Shown: positions 33,160-44,817 of the stretch, piece by piece
Position numbering within the stretch: the stretch's first letter is position 1
Layout: the number at the start of each line of letters is the position of its first letter
Assembly (NCBI GenBank): GCA_018350325.1
Contig: JAEVLN010000022.1
Coordinates: 310,001-374,000 of the forward strand
Direction: 5' to 3'
DNA length: 64,000 nt
Source: Globodera rostochiensis
Lineage: Eukaryota; Nematoda; Chromadorea; Rhabditida; Heteroderidae
Notes under the pieces: model-generated
Databases searched by the model: none
What the model saw: the letters and a program-made list of their open reading frames with translations, nothing else
What the model was told of the DNA's origin: nothing
Program-made: the position numbers and the translations under genes

Positions 33160-36100
33160 TTTGGAAGGCTAAAACTGATCAGATCATTTTTTCATTTACA
33201 TATTTCAAAATATCGCGGCAACTCGCGCCCAATTGTTCAATTAAACAATAAATTGCAATATTAATGGCAAATTACATTATTTTTTAAGTTTATTTCATGA
33301 GAATTGAATTTTTTAATTATGTAAATCCAATTCATAATTAGTTTTAGAACATAAATTCATATGGAGTAGGGGGGAGGGGGGATTTGGATAATGTTTTACG
33401 GGGAGGAAATACACATATTCCCACCGTTAACATTATTTCCTAGAGATATTTTATTAATAAATAATTATGAAATTAAAAATAAAATATTCGGAGGCATAAA
33501 TTTAAAATTTAAAAAGAGCGAATTTACAGCACAATTTCTCTCATTTTGAATTTTGGTTTTGGGAATTCTTTCGCCTCTAATGGACAACGAAAAGGTTGGA
33601 GAACAAAAGGGTCTAAAAAGGGCGGAAAGACTGCCGAGAATTGTTAATGAAAATTCCAAAAGAAAATGGAGGGAATTTTTAAAATTTTAGGGAAAGACTT
33701 TCGAAAAAAACGATTTTATGGTCTAATTTAGGTATAATAAAACATGAAAAACGAAAAAATTTAAACGAATTTTCGAATATGCGTTAATTGAAAGTTTTGG
33801 ACGAATGCACAAGACAAGGCGAAGTGCCGCCTAAATGAGCATAGCATTTAAGAAAAATGATTGGGAGTGCGGAAACTATTTAATTTTGTTTGATTTTAAA
33901 CACCCCCCCCCCCCCCTCCCTCACCCCCCTCTCCCCCCCCCCTCCTCCCTCACCCCCCTCTCCCCCCCCCCTCCCTCACCCCCCTCTCCCCCCCCCTCCC
34001 TCACCCCCCTCTCCCCCCCCCCCTCCCTCACCCCCCTCTCCCCCCGCCCCATGGACGCCCCCCTCTCCCCCCCCCCTCCCTCACCCCCCTCTCCCCCCGC
34101 CCTCCCCCTCCTCCCTCACCCCCCTCTCCCCCCGCCCCATGGACGCCCCCTTCCCCCCATTTTCGATCATTTGCCCCCTCTTCCGCCGACGGTTGCAAAA
34201 ACGGTCGCGCCGATTTTTTCCGACCTTGGACAAACTCCGATTCAGTTGTTCAGTTGTAGCAATTTTTGACACTTTCCAACCAAACAATCCTCTACCCCCC
34301 CCCCTCCTCTTCCCCTACCCCTACCCCCCCCCCCTTTCCTCCAATAATCCCTTCGCAGTTGCCCACAAATTCAAAACCTCAGAGATTCGTCTTTTCAATG
34401 CCATTTTTCGAGGCTATGAAGGGGATTTGAAGAAACTTTCTTTGGAGGACAAATGAATGGAGGGGGGGGGGGGGAAAGGGTAAAAGATTGTCCCGGTGAA
34501 TGAATGGAGAGGGGCGGGGGAGCGCTAAGTATAGGAGGGCAAGCAAAAAGTGTTTATTGCGAATCGAAAGGTTGGAAAAAATAAAAATGATGATGATGAC
34601 AGGTAACAAAATTGCGCAGGCGAATTGCGTGAGATCGATCTATGAATTTTGGGCATCAAAAATTAAGAAAACGGGGGGGGGGGGGGGACCGATGATCGAA
34701 TTGGCGAAAGTTTGAAAATAATCCTTTAAAAAAGTTCGGCCGAGTATGAGAGAATATTTAAAAAGCACACAAATTTTGGTGGAAGGGTTAGGTTTTTTTG
34801 GGGTGGGGGGGGGGAGGAATAAAATTGAAAACGGGGGGAATGGAGGGGGGGGGGGGATAAATCCAGTTTCTCTCTCTCGAAGTTTTGAGGAAAATGGGGA
34901 CATTGAGAAGGTAAACACAGAAATGGGGATGCTGCAGCATTGACGGCGGATCTTGCCGGATGAATGAACGCGCAATGGATGAATTTCGTCGATTTTTGGA
35001 TCAATCATTTTTGGGAGGAGACAATAATAATGGCGGGGGGGGGGGGGGGGGAGGGCGGCGGGAAGGAAAAAACGGGGGAATTGTTTTTGTTTTAATTGTT
35101 GGTTGGAGTGCTGTCGGGACGGATAACAACTCGCTGAGAATCCAAAAAATGCTGGCGATGACAATCAAAAAGATAAAAAAGCAATTGAAAAAAAGTCTCG
35201 CGATCAGTCAGAAGGCTGTGGCGCAATGCTTTAAATATCCGATTGGAAAGAGGGCAAATAAACAAATAAATAAATACTTTTGTTGCCTAACATTTATTTT
35301 TGGGTGACGACGAAGCACAGCAATTTTGGAGTGATCGTGTGACCCTTTAAAAAAAGGGATAGGAGCTATATTCGTTTTTGATGAATAAAATATGTGTTAA
35401 AATTGGATCGAAATAGGAAACCAAAGTGTAAACAATGGACGAAAAAACGTGAAATTAACTGACTGGGCAATGCCAACGCACTTTTGGCAAATTCTGTAAG
35501 TGCACAGGCCAAGTTGGAACTGTTGCGTCAGAAATTGGACTCCGATAAAGAAAACCGAATTACCTAATTTCAGAAAATTTGCAAGTCTCCGAATTGCAAT
35601 TTATTTTGAGATTTAAAGTATGAAAATTGCATCTTTACGGCCTTTGCCTGAAAATGGCGGAAAAGCTTTTGCCCATTTGAAGTGATTCGGCCAGTCGTTC
35701 ATTCGCAATTTACACAATATTTACAAATAAATGAATGTATTCGCTCGCATATTTTACACCTCAAAGACATCGAATGATGTGAAGAGATGAAAAGAATGTT
35801 TTTGATGGGTGCCCAACATTATTAATTTGGCCATAATTTTACAATATTATTTATTGCCCGGCAAAACATTGTAATGCTAATAAAATTCGGCTTTCTTTAT
35901 ATTACAATCGCTTTATTTTCCTCAAAATTTTTGGATGCCGCAGGGATCGGATAACAAAAATTATTTTGGAAAAATTTCTTGAAGAATTTAATTTGCCTAA
36001 AAGGCACGGCACGCGTTGGCACAAATCCCTAAAAATCCGCTTTTTCCGACGACTTGCGCGCTTGCCAATCTTTCTAATGTTCATCATTTGGATGGCCAGT

Positions 36101-36584
36101 GAGTTGGGAGACGCCGAATACAAAGTGCCACCGACTAATTAATCTCCGCCCACAATTTTCTTCTTTAAATAATAAAATTTGCATTTTGTTCATCGTCAGT
36201 AATATTATTTATACCTATAAGCATTTTATGTTCCAAAATTTGTTATAATGAATAATAACCAATTTTATAACCCTGTACAAAAATAAATAATAAATTACGC
36301 GACATAAAACGATATTACATAAGAAAAGAGCACAAAATTGTAGCAAACAAATTAATCCCAATCGAAAAAAAGTTAACTGAAATTAAAAGAAATATTTTCT
36401 GAGAATATAAATTCTCTAAAACAGTTAAATATAATAAAAGTTTGCATTAGAAGATAAATGTAAATATTCGGATCCAACAAAAAACAAATAAAAGTGAACG
36501 CTGCGCTTAAGTAAAGAATGAATAAACAAAAGGCACATATTAACGTTAATTAAAGCTCTCCACCCCGAAATTAAAACAGAGAGT
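33160..36584. other. Long intergenic region, C/G low complexity, possible orphan exons
   Basis: Contains a C-rich minisatellite (33902-34150) of cctccctcacccccctct-like units and many C or G runs up to about 20 bases (34294-35050). Two plus-strand stretches look coding-like but lack partners: 35463-35566 (NSVSAQAKLELLRQKLDSDK, ending ENRIT and stop) and 35909-36142 (hydrophobic near the end, LPIFLMFIIWMASELGD). The remaining 36150-36584 is plain AT-rich DNA. The long plus frames over the C-rich array (33835-34456) are Pro/Ser artefacts of the repeat. Confidence 0.55.
33902..34150 (+). repeat. C-rich minisatellite
   Basis: About ten variable-length units of ccctccctcacccccctctc with interrupting cgccccatggacgcc blocks at two places (34048 and 34134). 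Homopolymer lengths vary between units. Confidence 0.9.
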
Positions 36585-39495
36585 TTACGCATATTTTTCG
36601 GTCCATTCCCATTTTTGCAATTCGTCGGAAGCATCGCACTTCAAAAGAGTAAGCACCGATGAGCTCGGGTCCTTCTCGACAATTAGGCAATTGCCCGTTT
36701 TGGTGTTCCGAATCTGCTTGGTCTCCTGGAAAGGTTCCAGATTGGGGCAAATAAATAAAGAATAATTTGTCCTTTTTTGTTCATCACTGACCCTGTCGTA
36801 TTTGAACGGCCCGTCCACCGTGCCCTTTGTGCAATGGCCTGTGCGCAACCTTCCGCCCCAACCACTCGTAGGGGTAATGCCTGTGGATTTATGAATTAAA
36901 AAACAAAAAAGGGTCGAAGGCGCGTCGCTTACACCACTCCCCCTCCGTCATTTGTCCCTTGGTGTTCAGTCTGATCAATTGATTTCCGCCATATCCGTGG
37001 CATGGCGTGGCGCCCATTGTTCCCGGCACTGCTTGACCCATTGTGTCGATACATTTTCCTAAAAAACACAGAGAATGTCCGATATTTAAAGGGCATTAAC
37101 AATTTCAGCGACTTAAACTTCATAAAGCAATTGTGATAATGGGGAATATCTTTTTTATTTTTTGCATTGATGAGAAATATGCAATAAATTCCAGTGAATT
37201 TATTCATAAAGCGACCTGTCGTCGGGTTTTTGGCCTCTCCCCACACATCGTTGGGCGGAAGAAAGGGGTAACTGTCGACCACGTCATAGGCAACATTGTC
37301 GAGGTACCTTAATTCTAAAATTAAAGAAATGCGTAAAATTCTCTACCATTGGAAGGATTTGCACTTTAACTGCTCGCGAAGGGCCAACTGCGCGCTGATA
37401 TCGCCAGGTTCCCTGTAGCGGGCCTGCGGTTCCCGGATATAATAATACGTTTGGTAATCGTCCATCCATGTTTTGATCACACGGATGAGGTTCTACAAGG
37501 TTAAACACGTCCAAATGTTATTTTATTTTAACAAGAAACCGTTGAAATGACCGGCTTTCCGGTCAATTTTCCAAAGTTATAGGGCATATGGTTGCGGTAG
37601 ACGTGCCCAACATGGGAACAGGGGACGAACAGAATGCCGCCACCGCATTGCCAAATTTTGAAGGACAATTCATACTGCAAAATACCAAAACATTAAAATT
37701 TTTGGGCAAAACTGCCGAACTTGTTCTCCGCCCCAAATTTGTAGACCTTCGTCGTAGAAGCCTAGCTCAGTAAACCATTTCTTTTCGATAGCGAACAAAC
37801 CTCCGGCGTGCGTAGGCGATCTAAAAAAGGAGGATAATTGAATATTGAACAGCAAATAAAAAATAAAAAAACAAAAAAGGATTTGCAACGGCCGGGAATC
37901 GAACCCGGGCCGCCCGCGTGGCAGGCGAGCATTCTACCACTGAACCACCGTTGCTACGAACAAGTGCAGTCCTAACTGCTTTATAGTCATTAAGGAAGAT
38001 CCAAAAATTTAATAAATTTAAAGAAACACCGCAAGCAACAAAAAGAAAACTAAAATTAATGTTGCAAATCTGAAAAAGTGAGCGTGTCTGAACCTGAAAG
38101 GTTCGCTGTTGTGCAGTCGCTGACGCTTTTCCCGCTCAGATAATTCAGTCTCTTTATAAAGCAGACCCCATTCGAATATTCCACGAAAATGGCGGTCCGC
38201 CTCCCCATAAACTCGACGGTACGCCCATGTGTTCATGTCAATACCATCAATTACCGGAACTGTCATAACGCGTCTTAAAAAAGCTTTTAATTAAATCATT
38301 TGATTTCATTTCTAGCATTGTCCAACGACTAAACGTGAACGGTCGAGACCTCCAATTTCAAATTACCGATTCCTGCGAATCGGTGCCAACAGTGGAGGCA
38401 GCCAATTCCTGTTCACTTCACAATGTGCATCCAGAAAGATCACCACATCCGCAGTAGCTGCTTTGGCACCAATTGATCGCGTTCGGATCAGTCCTTCGCG
38501 CTCTCCGTTCCGCACCAGCCTAACTTTGCCGTTGAACTGCTTGATGTAGTCGTCCAGTTTGCCTTTCAAATGCTCTAAAAAATGATAATGGAATAACTCA
38601 TGGCTTTTGATGCTATTGAGCCCACCCTTGTCGCTAAAGTCGTCCACCAGAATGACCTCCTTGAGCAGGTAGGCAGGCGATCGGAGCAGCACCGAGTGCA
38701 TAGTGCGCATCAACGGAGACCATCCCTCGTTGTGAAAGGCAATCACCACACTGGCGCTGGGCAGGTCTTCCGGATAATGCCAATATTTACACCTAAACAA
38801 TATTTCATCAAAGATCGAACCTTCCTTCGATTTTCAATAAATAATTAATCTTCGTTAATAATTAATTGGGGCACGAATTCGCTTACTCTTTCATCCGTAC
38901 ATCTGGAATGGATCGGTTCATTGATGTTCGATCGCTGGCCATTGTGTTGAAACCGTACTCGGAAATTGCACGACGCACTTCCGGCGAGTTAAGATCCGTA
39001 ACAATGGCCCGACCGTCCTCACCTTAGCAGTTTCTATTTTACATAGTGCGGAATTACCAGCTCACCACCCCATTCCACCCTTAAAAAATCGCAATAAAAA
39101 TAAAAATTAGGGTTTTAATATGGATTAAAAATTTGTGCCCGTGTTGTTTCTCAAATATAAATTATCGGATGAACCTAAAGTTTACTGTCAAAATAAACAA
39201 AACCTTCGCCATTCAAATTTTCGGGCGGTAGCACAACCGGAAGCTGCTCGAAATTGCCAATTTGACCATCGTGCAACACCGTCTCCGGATCCCGACTACC
39301 GGGCAAATCGTCGGAGGTGCTCAAGGCCTTTGGATGGCGATATTCTTCTTCGATCGTTTGAAATTCCTCAAAGGGGAAAAGAATCGGGGTATAAATATTA
39401 GAGCTGGGTGTCATTATACGTTGGTTGCACTGCTAAAGAAGTATACAAAACCGGCCACCGAGGTGAGAAATATCAAAATGAGGACTGACCTTAAT
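36585..39495 (-). CDS. Polypeptide N-acetylgalactosaminyltransferase (GALNT7/10-like)
   Basis: Golgi enzyme that adds GalNAc to Ser/Thr and starts or extends mucin-type O-glycosylation. The GT-A domain is clear: [18 protein letters not shown] near 38740, VDDFSDK, then the metal-binding DxH motif as FLDAHCE (38423-38431). The exon from 38266 reads [15 protein letters not shown]. The Gal/GalNAc-T motif [17 protein letters not shown] spans the intron at 37684-37727. A ricin-type lectin domain follows: [12 protein letters not shown] near 37060, GNQLIRLN, and [14 protein letters not shown] near 36690, ending at 36585. Wording of the lectin-linker region ([16 protein letters not shown]) is closest to GALNT7/10. 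The N-terminal anchor is probably [19 protein letters not shown] (near 39490-39430), joined by a short intron to [12 protein letters not shown] could not locate the initiator Met. A tRNA lies in one intron. Confidence 0.85.
37884..37954 (-). tRNA. tRNA-Gly (anticodon GCC)
   Basis: 71 bases on the minus strand. The acceptor stem pairs GCAACGG with CCGTTGC followed by discriminator A. The D-arm holds GGTTCAGTGGTAGAA, the anticodon loop CTGCCAC gives GCC, and the T-arm reads CCCGGGTTCGATTCCCGG. It matches the usual metazoan tRNA-Gly(GCC) layout with no variable-arm insertion. It sits in a GALNT intron, same strand. Confidence 0.95.
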
Positions 39496-40042
39496 TCAAA
39501 AACAAAATTAAATCACGATATAAGATTCCCTGGTCATTCATTGGTCAAAAGTCCCCCAAAAAAATTTCTCCTTTACGTTTGGATTTTAATTATATGTTTG
39601 TTTACTGTCGTCTCAATATTCGCCGTAGCTCAACACATCGTCTCTTAAACGACATCCGTTTGCCGTAGGATGAGATCTTGATAATCCTTAATAAGCTTAA
39701 ACAAATAAAGGATTAGGTAAGCTTTTTTGTTAAGAATCGGGAATACATCGAAATTTAATTGTGAATGTAAAGAGCGGGTTCCACGTTTTTTGATGCTTCA
39801 TTGAGTTGTGTCACAATTGGATTGGGTGTTAAAATTGGATTGGGTGGGGGTGTGTGGTTAAACCACAATTCCTTTTTGGCCAATCCAGACAGTGACAGGT
39901 TAGACAGCTCATATCACTGAAAAACGAATTAGCCAAAAACGAATCGGATCCGTTCGGTCTTCGTCTGTGTCTGGTAGGCATCTCTTAATAGAGGAAGAGG
40001 GCGGATATAGTAATAAACAAAATAATTCTAATTAATTAAGCA
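39496..40042. other. Intergenic between divergent GALNT and acyltransferase genes
   Basis: AT-rich. A plus-strand open frame ending at 39648 has a hydrophobic stretch (FLLYVWILIICLFTVVSIF) but overlaps the GALNT N-terminal exons on the other strand and has no start or partner exon, so I do not call it a gene. A run of gattgggtg repeats lies near 39818-39856. Confidence 0.5.
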
Positions 40043-42129
40043 ATGGAACCCCCGGTGGTCAGTCATTTTGAGCCATTTCAATGTTTGAGAGGAATCACTT
40101 ACGCCACTCTGTTGCTGAGCTCATCATACTTTGGCACTCTTTTTTTCCTAATGCCGTTGATGCCGTTTGCGTGTAATACATATAATTTTTCGGTGCTTTC
40201 ATTAAATGTAATTTAGTCTTATGGCCAGCAGTATTTCGTCAGATCGCCGATTTTCTGATCGGATTTTGGCTCGTCCTTCCGTCGTCTCTGATGGAATTGC
40301 TATTTGGTGTTCAGATACACGTTCAAGGCGACAAAGTGGACAAAAACAGGTATGGAAAAGTGTAATGACGAATCAAAAATTTGCTCGTTTCAAAAAACGT
40401 CTTAACATTTCAGCATATGTGCCCCCCCCCTCATTCAAGTCTGGGTACGTCCCTGGGCAAAACATGACAAACTTTTGCACATAAAGAATGGATTGATTTT
40501 CAGAAAAAATAGTCGTAACGCTCGTTTGGTCTTAGTGTCCTTCCACTAAAATATATTCATGTTTTTTCAGATAAATAATACTCTTTCAGTTCAGGCCTGC
40601 TCTCCTCATCATGAACCACCGAACTCGGTTGGACTGGCTTTTTTTCTGGAATGCGCTCTGGAGGATGGGTGGGTACAACAACATAACATTTTTGAGACAT
40701 CCTACCCAAATCCCAAAATAGATCCATGGCTGTTGATTACCGGGAAAATTTCTCCGAAGAGTATGCTGATGTTCATTCCTGGAGCTGGTGCTTTCTCTTT
40801 TTTGTTTTTTATTTTTTGAGATTTTCAGGTTGGGCCATGGCCACCAATGCATTTCTTTTCCTTGAACGCAATTTCGCCTCTGACCAGACTCGCATTGACA
40901 AAATTATCAGCTATTACTCGCGATTCGAACGGAAATATCAGGTGATCCAAAATTCTGCAATATTTTTAAATTTCTGAATTAAGTTGCTCCTTTTCCCTGA
41001 AGGAACTGTAAGTTGAAGAAGTGTCCTTTGTTTTGAATTTATAAATTTACTTTTCAAAAGGATAAATGCCCGATAGCCACGGAACGGAGTCAAAAATTCG
41101 CGGAAAAGAACGGATTGGTTCAGTACAAATATTTGCTTCATCCGCGCACCCTCGGATTTGTTCATCTTTTGCATAAAATGCGAAAAGGTACTGAAAATGC
41201 AAATCAAAAAGGTTTTTCAATTTTTTATTTTAGAGAAATACGTGGATTTCGTTTATGATGTCACTGTTGCCTATGGGGGTCGCATTATACAGTCGGAAAT
41301 GGATTTGGTAAAGTTTTATTTTTGGGTTTTGCTGTAATTTCTAAATTTTAAAGATTCTTCGGGGCTTGACGCCCGGACATGTGTATTTCCTGGTAAAGAA
41401 AATTAGCATTTCATCTCTTCCCGATAAGGACGAACAATTGGAAAAGTGGCTGATGGAAAAATGGGCGGAAAAGGGTGAATAAAATAATTTTACGATACCG
41501 AAAATTCAAAAAAAAAAAAACTTCAGAAAAAACATTGCACAATTTCTATGCGAGCGGCGAATTCTCTTCGCCTAATGCGAACAGTGACAGGGACCATCAG
41601 CAGAACACTTTACAGAAAATTGGGGTAAGTTGAAATGTTTAAAAGTGAAAATCCTAAAAAATTGAGTTGTCCTCACGGGCTCGTCTTCTGCAAATGGTCG
41701 TTTTGGCCGTTTGGTTGGCACTCACCACTATTTGGGCGTTCATTTTCTTCGGTGTCCTCTCCTCTAAAATTCGTTGGCTCATTGCGCTGTTTACGGCCGT
41801 TGTAAGTTGGAATTTGGCGGTTGGCACGGCCTTTTAGAAAGAGAGATACGTTTTAATTTTTTTGAACAGCTTTTTAGGGAGACAGCCCCCCCCCCCGGGG
41901 CTGGGTCGGTTGTACTGTGCAGCCTTTTGAACATTCAATATTAGAATTCCTTCAATACTCCTTTTTCTATTTAAAACAGCGATAAATTAATTAGCTTTTG
42001 TTTCAGTACTTTGTCGGCCTTCAACTGTATTACGGTGGTTTTGAACTGTTTTTGGCACAGTTAGCCGCCGCTCGGCCGACCGACGAAAGCGCCAAACAAA
42101 AACAAAGCCATCGAAAAAAAAAACAATGA
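40043..42129 (+). CDS. LCLAT1/AGPAT-type lysophospholipid acyltransferase (acl-8/9/10 class)
   Basis: Membrane acyltransferase that re-acylates lysophospholipids, in the lysocardiolipin/lysophosphatidylinositol group. ATG 40043 opens MEPPVVSHFEPFQCLRGITY and a TM region. After a 47-bp intron, QIADFLIGFWLVLPSSLMEL leads to the catalytic block I motif NHRTRLDW (NHxxxxD, near 40604-40640). Further blocks are FIPGAGWAMATNAFLFLER (near 40770-40870), LLLFPEGT (block III, near 40985) and PRTLGF near 41147. Later exons give a hydrophilic region, then two C-terminal TM helices (WLALTTIWAFIFFGVL near 41715 and the ALFTAV/YFVGLQLYYGG region across a 190-bp intron), ending in a Lys/Gln-rich tail at 42129. 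All introns but the last are about 45-60 bp. The last three exons lie inside a tandem duplication. Confidence 0.88.
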
Positions 42130-42966
42130 TATTGTCGTCAAAGAAAGAGACAACAAAAAAAAAACCAATAAAAAAATTAATTTTTATAAAAATTTTTGTT
42201 AAGCAATCTCTCCCTTATATTGTATTATTTGGAGCTTTGGACACATTTTTGTTCTTTTGTTGCATTGGTCCCGTGACGTAAAAACCAGAAAGACGTGCAT
42301 TCATAACTCTGTTCACAGATGTTTTATCTGAATTATTTTAGTATGATAAAATGTAGAAAAATCAGCGCATTTTTCATCCCTATTGTTATAAAATATTTTG
42401 GGAAAGTCTAGTATACTACCACCTGACTAGGGAAGGTATTCAGGTGACCGTGGGACTTCGGGATGATTTTGGTATCAAAAAAAAAAAGCTAATTTTCAGG
42501 AAATTTTGCCTAGAATTATTTTTTTTAATATTCCAATTCATTTTCTTGAAAAATTTATTCTACACATTTTTTTATTATTCTTGATTCCAAGTGTCAGAGA
42601 AAAAATCACTGAACGGAAGCAGTTCAATCCCTCATATTAATTGAGAAATTTAATGAGTTTTGAAAACTTAAAGCCTCATATCTCCCATCTGGAGCTTATT
42701 TAGCAGCTAAAAAAAATGCACCTCTAAAAATTGACATTTTTGCAACTAAAAATTCTGCCACCAAAAAATGAAAATTTTTAAAATTCTGCTTATTTCAAAA
42801 ATTTCTTTAATTTGCATATAAAATTTTTTATTTCTCTTATTACTTCAATTAGGAAATTTTGCGCATTTTTTGTTATATTTGAAAAAAAATGTCGGTAATA
42901 GTGAATGAAGATGGTGCCCCCCATTTAAAAAAAAAAATTTTTCTAAGTCGATTAAAAGATATTTCT
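41515..42966 (+). repeat. Tandem duplication, first copy (1,452 bp)
   Basis: Covers the last three exons and 3' flank of the acyltransferase gene. The next 1,452 bp repeat it with a constant offset and no difference that I could find, including an identical C11 run. The junction has TA plus an A-run as microhomology. Confidence 0.95.
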
Positions 42967-44418
42967 AAAAAACTTCAGAAAAAACATTGCACAATTTCTA
43001 TGCGAGCGGCGAATTCTCTTCGCCTAATGCGAACAGTGACAGGGACCATCAGCAGAACACTTTACAGAAAATTGGGGTAAGTTGAAATGTTTAAAAGTGA
43101 AAATCCTAAAAAATTGAGTTGTCCTCACGGGCTCGTCTTCTGCAAATGGTCGTTTTGGCCGTTTGGTTGGCACTCACCACTATTTGGGCGTTCATTTTCT
43201 TCGGTGTCCTCTCCTCTAAAATTCGTTGGCTCATTGCGCTGTTTACGGCCGTTGTAAGTTGGAATTTGGCGGTTGGCACGGCCTTTTAGAAAGAGAGATA
43301 CGTTTTAATTTTTTTGAACAGCTTTTTAGGGAGACAGCCCCCCCCCCCGGGGCTGGGTCGGTTGTACTGTGCAGCCTTTTGAACATTCAATATTAGAATT
43401 CCTTCAATACTCCTTTTTCTATTTAAAACAGCGATAAATTAATTAGCTTTTGTTTCAGTACTTTGTCGGCCTTCAACTGTATTACGGTGGTTTTGAACTG
43501 TTTTTGGCACAGTTAGCCGCCGCTCGGCCGACCGACGAAAGCGCCAAACAAAAACAAAGCCATCGAAAAAAAAAACAATGATATTGTCGTCAAAGAAAGA
43601 GACAACAAAAAAAAAACCAATAAAAAAATTAATTTTTATAAAAATTTTTGTTAAGCAATCTCTCCCTTATATTGTATTATTTGGAGCTTTGGACACATTT
43701 TTGTTCTTTTGTTGCATTGGTCCCGTGACGTAAAAACCAGAAAGACGTGCATTCATAACTCTGTTCACAGATGTTTTATCTGAATTATTTTAGTATGATA
43801 AAATGTAGAAAAATCAGCGCATTTTTCATCCCTATTGTTATAAAATATTTTGGGAAAGTCTAGTATACTACCACCTGACTAGGGAAGGTATTCAGGTGAC
43901 CGTGGGACTTCGGGATGATTTTGGTATCAAAAAAAAAAAGCTAATTTTCAGGAAATTTTGCCTAGAATTATTTTTTTTAATATTCCAATTCATTTTCTTG
44001 AAAAATTTATTCTACACATTTTTTTATTATTCTTGATTCCAAGTGTCAGAGAAAAAATCACTGAACGGAAGCAGTTCAATCCCTCATATTAATTGAGAAA
44101 TTTAATGAGTTTTGAAAACTTAAAGCCTCATATCTCCCATCTGGAGCTTATTTAGCAGCTAAAAAAAATGCACCTCTAAAAATTGACATTTTTGCAACTA
44201 AAAATTCTGCCACCAAAAAATGAAAATTTTTAAAATTCTGCTTATTTCAAAAATTTCTTTAATTTGCATATAAAATTTTTTATTTCTCTTATTACTTCAA
44301 TTAGGAAATTTTGCGCATTTTTTGTTATATTTGAAAAAAAATGTCGGTAATAGTGAATGAAGATGGTGCCCCCCATTTAAAAAAAAAAATTTTTCTAAGT
44401 CGATTAAAAGATATTTCT
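42967..44418 (+). repeat. Tandem duplication, second copy (1,452 bp)
   Basis: Identical in length and apparently in sequence to 41515-42966. Beyond 44419 the sequence becomes unique. Confidence 0.95.
42973..43581 (+). pseudogene. Duplicated 3' exons of the acyltransferase, no 5' part
   Basis: Carries the EKTLHNFYASGEFSS exon, the ALTTIWAFIFF exon and the terminal exon again, all intact but without catalytic exons or start. It could act as alternative terminal exons if the transcript runs through the first copy. Otherwise it is a non-functional fragment. Confidence 0.7.
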
Positions 44419-44817
44419 AGGGGTAATCGAGGGTGTAGAATCCGAATCAGACATTAGTTTTGACCAACCTGAACTTAGGCCTAGCTAGCCTGAGCTTAAG
44501 CTTAGGCAAAAAATAGCGACGAAACCAATTAAAAAAATTCGGATTTCGAAAAAATTTTCTTTCGAAGCAACCCCGATATCATTCCCTTGGGGCCCAAACG
44601 TCCTGTTCCCTTAATGAGATATCAAATTAACATTGTCGTCCTTCGTGAACTATTTTGAGATAAGTAGTTATTCCGAAAAAAATGCAGTCATTCTCCATAT
44701 TCGTATTTGTGTGTAATAGACTTATTTCTCAGATACATGTGTGCTTAACACCTCCCTTCCTTTTAGGTGTTTCGACCATTTACTCATAAACCCCGCGATA
44801 AATATATTCGTTTTAAA
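44419..44817. other. Short intergenic region
   Basis: Unique AT-rich sequence after the duplication; no exon seen. It ends with a cttttag splice-acceptor motif at 44760-44766, 51 bp before the next ATG, compatible with SL trans-splicing. Confidence 0.4.

Noticed and set aside
33835..34456. Pro/Ser-rich plus-strand open frames, like a proline-rich protein
   Set aside because: They coincide exactly with the C-rich minisatellite and end when it ends; no exon partners.
39262..39648. Plus-strand frame with a hydrophobic stretch upstream of the acyltransferase
   Set aside because: It overlaps GALNT N-terminal exons on the other strand, where the frame fits a signal anchor and stem; no independent support.
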